Translations under genes and position numbers: made by a program
Assembly (NCBI GenBank): GCA_020632925.1
Contig: JACKER010000008.1
Location: forward strand, 434,001-498,000
Direction of reading: 5' to 3'
DNA from: Alphaproteobacteria bacterium
GTDB lineage: Bacteria > Myxococcota_A > UBA796 > GCA-2862545
DNA: 64,000 nt
Shown here: piece by piece, positions 19,201 to 28,240 of the stretch
Layout: each line of letters opens with the position of its first letter
Position numbering within the stretch: position 1 is the stretch's first letter
Notes under the pieces: model-generated
Database searches by the model: none
The model's input: the letters and a program-made list of their open reading frames with translations, nothing else
Told to the model about the DNA's origin: nothing

Positions 19201-19784
19201 AGGCGCCAGAGCCCGATCCCCCCCAGCGTCACCCGCCCGTCGCGCTCCACGATCACGTTGGCCGGCCGGACGTCACGATGCAGCAGGCCCGGGACGGTCG
19301 CGCCGTCGCCGAGACCGAGATCCGCGAAGTCGTGCAGCTCGAGCTCGTGGAGGTGCGTGAGCGCATCGCAGAGCTGGAGGGCCACGTCGAGGACCGCCGA
19401 CGCCGGCAACCGCCCGAGCAGCGTGGCGAGCGAAGGGCCGCCGGAGAGCGGGGTCACCACGTACCAGGGCTGATCGTCGGGGACGATCGGACCGAGCGTC
19501 CTCGCCACCCCGGCAGGCGTGGCCGACAGGGGCGATGGCGGCGCGATCTCGGGTCCCGCGGGACCGGCATCGAGCACCGGGCGGAGGTGGGGCGACCGCA
19601 CGCGACCCGCCATCCGAAGCTCGCGCAGCCACGCTGCCCGATGGCGAGGATCGAGGATCGAGCGCACGATACGGAGCAGGACGCGCCGCCCGCCCACCTC
19701 GGGGGCGGCCTCCCAGATCTCCGCGTCGGGCTCCCCGGGGAGGGGCCGGAGAAGGTGATAGCCGCGGACGCTCGGGGTGGACAA
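16260..19784 (-). CDS. Degenerate kinase - STAND-like NTPase - TPR protein
   Basis: A 1174-aa cytoplasmic protein. Residues 5-295 have a kinase fold: HRDVRPAN keeps the catalytic Asp171, but there is no glycine loop (LLRPLPGEPD), the ATP-binding Lys is Arg (VLLRIV) and DFG is replaced by GGIG (188-191). This predicts a pseudokinase. A STAND/AAA-type domain follows from LVGRAEE (325): its Walker A is GPPGIGRT (350-357) with Arg for Lys, and Walker B is VVVVLEA. About 600 residues of TPR-like helical repeats make up the rest. The start is TTG 19784; an in-frame stop sits three codons upstream. It lies 50 nt after rtcB. Probably a regulatory scaffold or sensor rather than an enzyme. Confidence 0.85.
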   Translation of the reverse strand: MSTPSVRGYHLLRPLPGEPDAEIWEAAPEVGGRRVLLRIVRSILDPRHRAAWLRELRMAGRVRSPHLRPVLDAGPAGPEIAPPSPLSATPAGVARTLGPIVPDDQPWYVVTPLSGGPSLATLLGRLPASAVLDVALQLCDALTHLHELELHDFADLGLGDGATVPGLLHRDVRPANVIVERDGRVTLGGIGLWRLVPPGAWAAEDALDPLADPSVDLFGLACTLHALVTGKPPFADRSEVRRVEDRLAEPGFLAALDQAQPGLGDVLYPCFRRDSAHRWRTARDLGEALRALGAPVGGLGMAVPVDAFRKLEPFSTPAVAPSADLVGRAEEVDGIVRQLKGAGRAIVLDGPPGIGRTQLASAVAARLSEELGYAVLHVHPGGMADAGAHAWAMACALGVGLDPVEPNTRLGRVLSRRGKVVVVLEAREESSETLAPAVGEWMSQAPEARFLIVGLLPGLRAARRLVLEPLGGTVGAELLGLRAYRPALAHDPLAVELAVRLRGWPGAIGLAGRALTRGASLESLTTRVKERLSLRRDGLVVMLEVVRELSPEWASVALRQLAVIEGPFGIEAAAAVLDLSAWPEAPFASGVLAELDDAGLVEEVVGGVSDQMRYRVPMHVRGWILASRPSLDLELSALRRAMHLAQLGTGPALGAIERRVEGFAPSDLEEEVPDLLGALKDAVERGQQRAATSLLLAMVAILRDRMPVSAALGAASLVLAMEGLAPPQLALAHSAAAEICALAGMSTEAIRHRERALVFSVRCGDRRTEALLRAAGSAIGNIQHGLRIAEATCDPHLSGRVRLRLAEAMVAEGQLEDAHEHLGVAIERLGAASDRAGEARARRLLGRVMIELHDARGGLAQLTTALATLHQLRETEAEADGRVELAALHLDLGHPDEARAMLEEALREVRAAGDATREATVASALGDLELWTGALDLALQHLDDAERVQRRLVEAAARGRGESDAEALALTLVRLGAVHLELGRARDARPVLEEALKHAQGHPTALAEAHLGLAALELYEGHHEEATARLLALLPAARRTAGARLGRVMTLLGRRSVREGEPDSALERLQTAVQDLAGRSVGWAALARVELARVMDASGSQAQAEEVLQRAIDELRSAGFAPALGHALCARARLRRLGDRNDEAAADLDEARDIAKRCGVRTRSPLQRAIDAAT

Positions 19785-19834
19785 ACCGCGTCACCATACG
19801 ACGCGGGCGTCCCCCCCGAAAGGCGTCCGGGGCA

Positions 19835-21055
19835 TCAGCCCTTCACACACACGATCTGGCGGAGCTCGTGCACGACGTCCACGAGATCGCGCTGGGCCTC
19901 CATGACCGCGTCGATCGGCTTGTACGCCATCGGCGTCTCGTCGATCACGCCGTCGTCCTTGCGGCACTCGACACCCGCGGTGGCACGCTCGTGGTCCTCG
20001 CGCGTGAAGCGACGGCGCGCCTCCGCGCGGGACATCGAGCGCCCCGCCCCGTGGGAACACGAGTGGAAGGACTCGGCGTTCCCCTTGCCCGCCACGATGT
20101 ACGAGCGGGTGCCCATGGACCCCGGGATGATGCCGAGATCACCCACCCGAGCCCGGACGGCGCCCTTGCGCGTGACCCAGACCTCCTCGCCGAAGTGGTG
20201 CTCCTTCTCCACGTAGTTGTGGTGGCAGTCCACGACCTTCTCGTCGGTCTCGAACGGCCCGAGCACCTCGCGCATGGCCCGCAGGGCGGCACGCGTCATC
20301 AACGCGCGGTTGGCCCGAGCGAAGTCCTGCGCCCAGCCGACGGCGCGCAGGTACGCGCCGAAGAGCGGGGTCCCGTCCGGGAGGTAGGCGAGATCCTGGT
20401 CCGGCAGGCGGACGAACCAGCGCTCCATCTCCCGGCGAGCCAGGCCGATGAACGTGGTGCCGATGCGGTTGCCCACACCGCGCGAGCCCGAGTGCAGCAT
20501 CAGCCACACGCGGTCCTCCTCGTCCAGACAGACCTCGACGAAGTGGTTGCCCGTCCCGAGCGTGCCGAGGTGGTTCGGCCCGTTGCCACGACGGATGCCC
20601 GGCGTGCGCGCGCAGATCTCCTCGAAGCGGGGCTCGAGCGAGGCCCAGGTCGCGCCCACCTCGTCCGGCAGGTCCTTCCAGGCACCGACGTCACCGGCGC
20701 GGCCGTTGTCGGACCGACCGTGCGGGATCGCCGCCTCGATCGCCGACCGCACCGCGCCGAGCGACTCCGGCAGCCGCGCCGAGGTGAGCGACGTGCGCAC
20801 GGCGACCATGCCGCAGCCGATGTCCACGCCGACCGCTGCCGGGACGATGGCACCGCGGGTCGCGATGACCGAGCCGACCGTCGCACCCTTCCCGAGGTGC
20901 ACGTCCGGCATCACCGCGACGTGGCGGTGGACGAAGGGCAGCGCGGCGATGCGGCGCACCTGCTCGCGCGCGGCGTCCTCGACCGGGACCCCGCGGGTCC
21001 AGGCCTTGATCAGCCCCGCACCGGCACCCTCGAAGACCTCGTAGCCACGCTCCAT
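19835..21055 (-). CDS. rtcB: RNA-splicing ligase RtcB
   Basis: A 406-aa RNA ligase that joins 2',3'-cyclic phosphate or 3'-phosphate ends to 5'-OH ends using GTP and Mn. Metal ligands are visible: Cys81 in VGVDIGCGM, His171 in GTGNHF, His188 in HSGSRG and His279 in CHHNY. The guanylylated His is 335 in SCSHGAGR. ATG 21055 is 4 nt from AGGAGGT and about 12 nt from the expected start of a sigma-54 promoter, so the upstream in-frame ATG at 21094 is excluded. It is divergent from rtcR. No RtcA cyclase or archease is present in the window. Confidence 0.97.
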   Translation of the reverse strand: MERGYEVFEGAGAGLIKAWTRGVPVEDAAREQVRRIAALPFVHRHVAVMPDVHLGKGATVGSVIATRGAIVPAAVGVDIGCGMVAVRTSLTSARLPESLGAVRSAIEAAIPHGRSDNGRAGDVGAWKDLPDEVGATWASLEPRFEEICARTPGIRRGNGPNHLGTLGTGNHFVEVCLDEEDRVWLMLHSGSRGVGNRIGTTFIGLARREMERWFVRLPDQDLAYLPDGTPLFGAYLRAVGWAQDFARANRALMTRAALRAMREVLGPFETDEKVVDCHHNYVEKEHHFGEEVWVTRKGAVRARVGDLGIIPGSMGTRSYIVAGKGNAESFHSCSHGAGRSMSRAEARRRFTREDHERATAGVECRKDDGVIDETPMAYKPIDAVMEAQRDLVDVVHELRQIVCVKG

Positions 21056-21077
21056 GACGACCTCCTGCTCTCTGCAT

Positions 21078-21093
21078 TCCAAGGAGCGTGCCA
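21078..21093 (-). promoter_or_regulatory. Sigma-54 promoter of rtcB
   Basis: Read on the minus strand: TGGCACG-CTCC-TTGGA. This matches the -24/-12 consensus TGGCACG-N4-TTGCW except for G in place of C at the -12 doublet. The predicted transcript start (about 21067) leaves a roughly 12-nt leader holding the AGGAGGT site before ATG 21055. RtcR is the expected activator. Confidence 0.8.
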
Positions 21094-21169
21094 TCGGGCT
21101 TCAACATCGTCCCCATCGACGTCGTAGCCCAATCCACCGAACGACGGGCGCACCTGGATCTAGCAGTCT

Positions 21170-21185
21170 GTATCGTCATCGATAC
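21170..21185. promoter_or_regulatory. Inverted repeat upstream of rtcR
   Basis: GTATCG-TCAT-CGATAC, a perfect 6-bp inverted repeat ending 11 nt before the rtcR start. It could be a regulator-binding site or a small hairpin in the rtcR leader; no binding data are implied. Confidence 0.4.
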
Positions 21186-21196
21186 GGAGAGAGCGC

Positions 21197-22759
<1,563 letters not shown>

Positions 22760-22775
22760 GGTCCGGACGGCGACC

Positions 22776-23936
22776 TCAGGTGGACAGGGAGGCCTGGAAG
22801 CCCGCGATGTCCCGCACGGCGATCAGGACGACGGTGACGTTGTCCTTGCCCCCCGCGTTGTTCGCCATGCGGACCAGCCGCTGCACCGCCTTCTCGGCGT
22901 CCCCCTCCTCGGTCAGGACGCGGGCGATGACGGCGTCGTCCTTCACCATCTTCGTCAGACCGTCGGAGCACAGGACGTAGATGTCGTCGACGCGGGGCTT
23001 GCAGAGCAGCAGGTCCACCTTCACCCCGGCGTCCACCCCGAGCGCGCGGCTGAGCTGGTGGGCGACCTTGCCGCCGAACCCGAGGTTCCCCATCGTGTGG
23101 TCCGTCGTCAGCTGCCGGAATTCGCCGTTGCGGAGCCGGTAGCAGCGGCTGTCTCCGACGTGGCCGATGTACAGCCGCTCGTTCCGGGGGGCGAAGCGGG
23201 CGCAGACCACGGTCGTGCCCATGCTCTTGAGCTCGGGCTCCGACGCCGCGCGCTCGTGGATCGCCCGGTTCGCCATCTGGATGGCGACCGCCAGCTCGCC
23301 CGCCCGCCGGGACACGTCCTCGGGGAGGGGGAAGTCGAACCGCTGCTGCTCGAACGCCTCGGTGATCGTGTCGCAGGCGAGCTGCGCGGCGATCTCCCCG
23401 CCCTGGTAGCCCCCCATCCCGTCCGCCACGACGTAGAGGTGGTGCTGGTCGAGCACCGCGTACCGATCCTGGTTCTCCGTCCGGCGACGCCCCGTGTCGG
23501 TCTGGCCCGCGGCGCTGACGAGGAACACCTTCGACACGAGCGTCGGGCCGTCGACCTCGGCTTCCGGATCCGTCACGATCGGCACCGTCTCCCCCTCGCC
23601 CGTGCGCTCGCGCGAGAAGGCCTCGAAGGGGTCGACGGGTGCGGGCCGGGCCGGGCGCGGCGGGGGCACCAGGCCGTCCACCGACACCGTGATCATCGTC
23701 ACGTCGTCGTCATCGTCCACCATCGGTCCGAGCTGGTCCGGGGGGAGGCTCGACGAACGGACCGCGGCAGGAGGTGGCGCGGAGGCTGGCTGGGGCGCGG
23801 GCGCGGGCGGGGACGCAACCTCCCGCGCGGACCGCGCGCGCCACACCAGCTGCAGCACCACCAGGCCGATCACGAGGCAGACGACGACCGCGATGATTGC
23901 CGAAGCCACGATCAGCAGGACGGTCACGAGCGACAT
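22776..23936 (-). CDS. Membrane-anchored PP2C-type Ser/Thr phosphatase
   Basis: A 386-aa protein. One N-terminal membrane helix (about 4-31) and an Ala/Pro-rich, acidic linker lead to a PP2C (PPM) domain: TENQDRYAVLD, VVADGMGGYQGG, HVGDSRCYRL, LCSDGLTKMV and GGKDNVTVVLI hold the metal-binding Asp residues. It removes phosphate from Ser/Thr proteins in the cytoplasm. It follows the Ser/Thr kinase gene by 43 nt and probably counteracts that kinase. ATG 23936 (MSLVTVLLIV) is chosen because the membrane helix begins there and GGAG lies upstream. Convergent with rtcR, 16 nt apart. Confidence 0.94.
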   Translation of the reverse strand: MSLVTVLLIVASAIIAVVVCLVIGLVVLQLVWRARSAREVASPPAPAPQPASAPPPAAVRSSSLPPDQLGPMVDDDDDVTMITVSVDGLVPPPRPARPAPVDPFEAFSRERTGEGETVPIVTDPEAEVDGPTLVSKVFLVSAAGQTDTGRRRTENQDRYAVLDQHHLYVVADGMGGYQGGEIAAQLACDTITEAFEQQRFDFPLPEDVSRRAGELAVAIQMANRAIHERAASEPELKSMGTTVVCARFAPRNERLYIGHVGDSRCYRLRNGEFRQLTTDHTMGNLGFGGKVAHQLSRALGVDAGVKVDLLLCKPRVDDIYVLCSDGLTKMVKDDAVIARVLTEEGDAEKAVQRLVRMANNAGGKDNVTVVLIAVRDIAGFQASLST

Positions 23937-23979
23937 GCCGTCGGTCTCCGGTGACAGCCTACACCAGCCGACCACCCCG

Positions 23980-26349
23980 TCAGACCCTGTCGCGTAACGC
24001 CTGCGTCTCATGCGGTGTCGCGCCGGCCGCCTCGAGCTGCTCGAGGATGCGCCTCGCATCGCTCGTTCGCCCCCGCCCCACCATCCGCAGCCCCTCCGCG
24101 AGCAGCCCCGCTCGGTCCAGGAAGGCCCTCGCCCACGGCCGGTGCTCCATCGAGCGCACGGCGGCCAGGGCCAGCGCGGCACGTTCCTGGGCGGCTGCAT
24201 CTCCCGCGTCCACCGCCAGCACCAGCTCCTGCAGCGAGATCTCCACGTCGATCAGCTTCACCAGCTCGTCGTTGTACCGGTCGAACGAGCCTCGGGCCTC
24301 GTCCAGGCGCCGGATGGCGGCGGCGCTGTCGCCACGACCCGCCTCCCACGCCGCCACGGCCCGCGCGTACCCCACCTGGACCTCCCAGAGCTCGTTCTGG
24401 AGGCGGGCCTCGAGCTCGATGACCGCGCCGGCCTCACCCAGCTCGCGGTGCGCGAGGCCAGCGACCACCCAGGCCCCGACCGGGGGGCGTCCCTTCTTCT
24501 TCTTCTCGAGCGTGGGGGAGACCGCGGCCACCGCGTCCTCGTAGCGCTTCGACGCGATCAGCCAGCGGCCCCGCTCCACCGCCACCATCGCCTCGTCGGG
24601 GGCCAACGCCGCCCAACGCTTCCAGGCCGACTCGCTCTCGGCCAGCTTCCCCGACTCCCGAAGCACGATCGACCGCGCCCAGTCACCGATCCCGCGGCCC
24701 GGGAAGTCGCGCTCGAGCGACGCCGCGTGCGGAGCCGCCGAAGCGCAGTACGGGCCCGGACACGCGGTCGCGACGTACATCACGCGCGCCTCGAGGTCGT
24801 CCGGGTGGGTCACGAGCCACTCGTCAGCCCGCGCCGGGTCCGAGAGCATGTCCAGGAAGACGCGCGAGCGATCGCTGTCCCCGTCGGCGCGGGTCCCCTT
24901 GTCCAGCTCCTCGCGCTCCGGGTACCAGGCCTCGCGGGCGCGGTGGGCCGTCGACGACAGGATCTCGGCCTCGGAGCCCTGGACCGCGAGGAAGAAGTCC
25001 GCCTCGTACATGGCGTCCAGGAAGCGCCCGTCCAGCAGGCGGTCGCGACCCTTCTCGGGCAGCCGCTTGGGGGGCACGCCGAAGGGGGTGGGCGGCGCGG
25101 CCTCGGGCGCCACGGGGGCCGCGGGCACCGGTACCACCACGGTCGTCGGCTCGGGGGGCCGCGAGAGAACGACCACCAGCAGGAGCGCCACGACCACCGC
25201 CGTGAGCGCGGCGACGGCGCTGCCCGCGACGACCGCAGGCACCCATGTCGGCATCGCGGCGGGCGCGACCGCGGGCACGTGGACCGGGGGCTGAGGCGGC
25301 AGCGACTCGGAGGGCACCTCGGAGGGGAACGAGGTGACCTGGGCGACCGGTGCGGGTCGCGGGGCCGGCGCGGTCGGCGCGGGCTCTGCCACCCGCGTCT
25401 CCGGCGCCCAGGTCTGGGGCGCATCGGAGGTGGCCGCGCTGGCCGGCACGGAGGAGGCCCCGCGCGAGCTCGGAGGCGGCGCCAGCGACATCACGCGGTC
25501 CACGAGCGGATCGATCACCGGGACCGTCCGCTCACCCCACAGGGCACACAGCGCGACGGCGTCCGCGGGCCGCTCGTCGAGGTCCACGGTGAGCGCCCGC
25601 TCGATCGTGTGGCGCATGCGATCCGGGAGATCCGGGCGGAGCTCGTGCAAGGGGACGTGCTCGCCGGAGGCGATGGCCTTGAACAGCTCGAGGCGATCGG
25701 CGTGCTGGAAGGGCAGGTGGCCGGCGGCGAGCTCGTACAGCAGCACCCCGAGCGCCCACACGTCGGCGCGCTCGTCGACGCTCTTCGCGTCGCGCACCTG
25801 CTCGGGCGCCATGTACTGGGGTGTGCCGAGGTGAGCGCCCGTCCGCGTCGCGCGCGGCCCCTCGTCGTCGAGCGCGACCGCGAGCCCGAAGTCGCTCACC
25901 TTGGGGACGGGCTTCCCCTCGCGGATCGCCACCAGCACGTTGGCGGGCTTGAGATCGCGGTGCACCAGCCGGTGTCGGTGGGCCTCCGCCACGCCGGCCA
26001 GGATGCCCGCACCCAGCTGGTCGATCTGTTCGACGGACAGCGGCGGACCGCCGACCAGCGCCGCGAGCGAGGGCCCCTCGACCATCTCGAGCACGAGGCC
26101 CGGCAGCCCGCCGACCTCCACCTGGTCCGTCACCGCCACCACGTTCGGGTGATGGATCTGCCCCTGCAGCCGGCCCTCGCGGAGCATCCGCTCACGGACC
26201 GTCCCGGACGAGATCGCGAGCACCTTGAGCGCGTGCGAGGTCCCGAGCCCCAGGTGGTACACGCGGTACACCGTGGCCATCCCGCCGCGCCCGAGCAGCT
26301 GGTCGACCTCGTAGCGACCCGCGATCACGGTGCCGGCGGCCAGATCCAC
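23980..26349 (-). CDS. Transmembrane Ser/Thr protein kinase with TPR-like extracytoplasmic region
   Basis: A 789-aa kinase with an intact catalytic domain: glycine loop GRGGMA (20-25), Lys42, HRDLKPANV with Asp132, DFG 153-155 and MAPEQ. A Pro/Ala-rich linker (about 290-368) leads to one membrane helix (369-396) and an extracytoplasmic region of about 390 residues with TPR-like helices. The latter includes a cysteine pair in ACPGPYCASA. The start is GTG 26349. The gene is flanked by the endonuclease gene (19 nt upstream) and PP2C (43 nt downstream), suggesting one operon with a kinase/phosphatase pair. Confidence 0.94.
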   Translation of the reverse strand: MDLAAGTVIAGRYEVDQLLGRGGMATVYRVYHLGLGTSHALKVLAISSGTVRERMLREGRLQGQIHHPNVVAVTDQVEVGGLPGLVLEMVEGPSLAALVGGPPLSVEQIDQLGAGILAGVAEAHRHRLVHRDLKPANVLVAIREGKPVPKVSDFGLAVALDDEGPRATRTGAHLGTPQYMAPEQVRDAKSVDERADVWALGVLLYELAAGHLPFQHADRLELFKAIASGEHVPLHELRPDLPDRMRHTIERALTVDLDERPADAVALCALWGERTVPVIDPLVDRVMSLAPPPSSRGASSVPASAATSDAPQTWAPETRVAEPAPTAPAPRPAPVAQVTSFPSEVPSESLPPQPPVHVPAVAPAAMPTWVPAVVAGSAVAALTAVVVALLLVVVLSRPPEPTTVVVPVPAAPVAPEAAPPTPFGVPPKRLPEKGRDRLLDGRFLDAMYEADFFLAVQGSEAEILSSTAHRAREAWYPEREELDKGTRADGDSDRSRVFLDMLSDPARADEWLVTHPDDLEARVMYVATACPGPYCASAAPHAASLERDFPGRGIGDWARSIVLRESGKLAESESAWKRWAALAPDEAMVAVERGRWLIASKRYEDAVAAVSPTLEKKKKGRPPVGAWVVAGLAHRELGEAGAVIELEARLQNELWEVQVGYARAVAAWEAGRGDSAAAIRRLDEARGSFDRYNDELVKLIDVEISLQELVLAVDAGDAAAQERAALALAAVRSMEHRPWARAFLDRAGLLAEGLRMVGRGRTSDARRILEQLEAAGATPHETQALRDRV

Positions 26350-26368
26350 GTGCTAGCCGCGCGCGCTG

Positions 26369-27349
26369 CTACAGCTCATCGACGAGCCACGGACACAGCA
26401 CGTAGGGGTTGACCGCGCGCTGCCGGGCCTCGATCGCGAGCGCACGGTCGATCTCGGCCTGGTCCACCACGTCCTGTGCGCTCCACGCCTGGTACAGGTC
26501 CAGCGTCGCCGCGTCGATCGAGTACCCGTACTGCAGCGAGAAGTAGAGCATCGATCTCGACACGTTGCCCTTGTGCGCGTCGCGTGGCTCGAAGACCGTG
26601 CGCAGGCTGCCGTCCGTCCCCCGCTGGCTGCCGCCCTCGGACCAGTTCGCGCTCGTGACGATGCCGAAGGGCAGGTTGCCGCGGACCGAGTTCGCGTCGC
26701 TGTCCGTCGGGTACAGGTGGTTCAGATCGCACCGCGCGGGGATCGTGTCCGCGCCCATGCTCTGCGGCCACGAGTGCTCGGTGTTCATGTCCGTCGCGTC
26801 CGGCTTGCTCGACCCCACCGGCGTCGTGCGACCGGTGTACACGCACTCGACCTCGCCGTTGTGCTTGTCGAGATCGACGAACATGAAGGTGGTCTCGGTG
26901 GAGTAGTCCCGGCAGGTGTTCGTCTCCAGCAGGTTGCGGAGCTCGTCGGTCAGCGTCGAGCCCGTGAGGTTGCGCGTGGAGAACCAGAAGCCCTCCGCGT
27001 CGCACAGCTGGCAGGCCGGGCTCTCGTCCGGGAGCGGCGCACCGTCACAGTCGTCGTCGATCTCGTTGCAGCGCTCGCGGGCGTTCGGGTGCCGGTTCGG
27101 GTCGTTGTCGTCGCAGTCGTCGCACTGGTTCGAGCCGTCCGCGTCGGCGTCGATCGACGTGCTGCACCCGGTCGTGTCGTCGTCGTCGTCGTCGTCGCCC
27201 ACCTGGGTCGCGGTGTCGTCGTCGTCGTCGCCGGTCACGTCGTCGTCGTCGTCACCGGTGGTCACGTCGTCGTCGTCGTCACCCGGCCCGGTGCCGGGAG
27301 GGGTCCTGGAACAGGCAGCGAGCAGGAGCAGCAGGGGGGCGATGCGCAT
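26369..27349 (-). CDS. Surface lipoprotein endonuclease I with Asp-rich linker and DCDD motif
   Basis: A 326-aa predicted lipoprotein nuclease. The signal peptide ends at LLAACS (Cys13). Residues 24-58 contain four runs of 5-7 Asp. Next is one MopE-type block (CDDCDDNDPNRHPNA ... CNEIDDDCDG, 76-103), likely calcium-binding. The catalytic domain is endonuclease I (EndA/Vvn/NucM family), with NTEHSWPQ (189-196) and DLNHLYPTDSDANSVRGN (208-225) holding the His-metal finger. It would degrade DNA, and perhaps RNA, outside the cell. ATG 27349 starts the signal peptide. Possible roles are prey or extracellular DNA degradation. Confidence 0.92.
   Translation of the reverse strand: MRIAPLLLLLAACSRTPPGTGPGDDDDDVTTGDDDDDVTGDDDDDTATQVGDDDDDDDTTGCSTSIDADADGSNQCDDCDDNDPNRHPNARERCNEIDDDCDGAPLPDESPACQLCDAEGFWFSTRNLTGSTLTDELRNLLETNTCRDYSTETTFMFVDLDKHNGEVECVYTGRTTPVGSSKPDATDMNTEHSWPQSMGADTIPARCDLNHLYPTDSDANSVRGNLPFGIVTSANWSEGGSQRGTDGSLRTVFEPRDAHKGNVSRSMLYFSLQYGYSIDAATLDLYQAWSAQDVVDQAEIDRALAIEARQRAVNPYVLCPWLVDEL
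27174..27281 (-). repeat. GTC/GAC triplet runs coding for Asp blocks
   Basis: Four GTC-repeat runs (plus strand; about 27175-27198, 27214-27230, 27238-27254 and 27264-27280) inside the endonuclease gene encode its Asp blocks. Such triplet runs can expand or contract by slippage without shifting frame. Confidence 0.8.
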
Positions 27350-27503
27350 GCGCCTAGGTTGCCACGCGGCGGCCTCGCTGTCACCGGGTGCAATCGCCCA
27401 CCCCGGTGTGCGGTGGCACACTCCTCGTCACGGCCGAACGCCGATCATCCGGAGACCCGGGCGGCCCGGGGCTTGCAGCCGGCGGCGTGGGCGAGGAGGA
27501 CCG

Positions 27504-28217
27504 ATGGGACTGCTGGATCTGACCGACGAGTGCCGGGAAGCGGTGGATCGTTGGGACGGCCACGTGGGACCTCCTGCCAGGGAGAACCGCGGCAAGGTCG
27601 GCATCCGGGTGTTCCGGAGCGACTTCGTGGAGCGCTGGTTCGCCACGTCGCACCCCGCGCTGCCGGGGGTGTGGTTCGGCGCCTTCATCGTGTGGGGTCT
27701 CGTGGTGGGCTTCGTGAACCCGTCGGTCGGCGTGGTCGCGGGGCTCGGCCTGTACGTGCTGGGCGTGCTGGCCTGGACCCTGCTCGAGTACACGCTCCAC
27801 CGCTGGGTGTTCCATCTGGTCCCCCGCCCCGACTTCAACAGCAAGCTCCGTCAGTTCATGGCGCACGGGTACCACCACGAGTTCCCCAACGATCCGTGGC
27901 GACTGGTCGCTCCGCCGCTCATGAGCTGGCCGATCGCGATCGTGGTCTGGTTCCTGTACCGGGCGGTGCTGGGTCCGGACCTGATGTGGCCGCTGTTCGG
28001 CGGCACCTGCGCCGGGTACCTCGCCTACGACTGGGTCCACTACTACACGCACCACTTCACGCCGACCTCGGGCATCGGGAAGACCCTGAGGCGGCTCCAC
28101 ATGGTGCACCACTTCGCCAACGCCGACGCCAATCACGGCATCAGCAGCCCGCTCTGGGACTTCGTGTTCCGGACCTACCAGGCCCGCGGACAGGCGCAGG
28201 GCTCCTCGGCGGAGTAA
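27504..28217 (+). CDS. Fatty acid hydroxylase superfamily membrane enzyme
   Basis: A 237-aa integral-membrane di-iron enzyme. The histidine clusters HRWVFH (99-104), HGYHHEFPND (121-130), HYYTHHF and HMVHHF are those of the fatty acid 2-hydroxylase / sterol desaturase superfamily, set between four hydrophobic segments. It would oxidise a lipid using O2; the exact lipid is unknown, and sphingolipid-type 2-hydroxylases (FA2H/Scs7) are the nearest by motif spacing. ATG 27504 follows GAGGAGG. It heads a four-gene plus-strand cassette and is divergent from the endonuclease gene. Confidence 0.88.
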   Translation: MGLLDLTDECREAVDRWDGHVGPPARENRGKVGIRVFRSDFVERWFATSHPALPGVWFGAFIVWGLVVGFVNPSVGVVAGLGLYVLGVLAWTLLEYTLHRWVFHLVPRPDFNSKLRQFMAHGYHHEFPNDPWRLVAPPLMSWPIAIVVWFLYRAVLGPDLMWPLFGGTCAGYLAYDWVHYYTHHFTPTSGIGKTLRRLHMVHHFANADANHGISSPLWDFVFRTYQARGQAQGSSAE

Positions 28218-28240
28218 GCCTCCCTCCGGGGAGCGTCGTC

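Noticed and set aside
16407..20216. Long plus-strand open frame opposite the pseudokinase gene
   Set aside because: Composition (Arg/Gln/His/Gly-rich) and lack of motifs show it is the antisense shadow of the real 1174-aa gene.
24010..26412. 800-codon plus-strand frame
   Set aside because: Antisense shadow of the Ser/Thr kinase gene; Arg/His/Gly-rich without domains.
27174..27281. GTC runs as a possible non-coding microsatellite
   Set aside because: They lie in frame inside the endonuclease I lipoprotein and encode its Asp linker.
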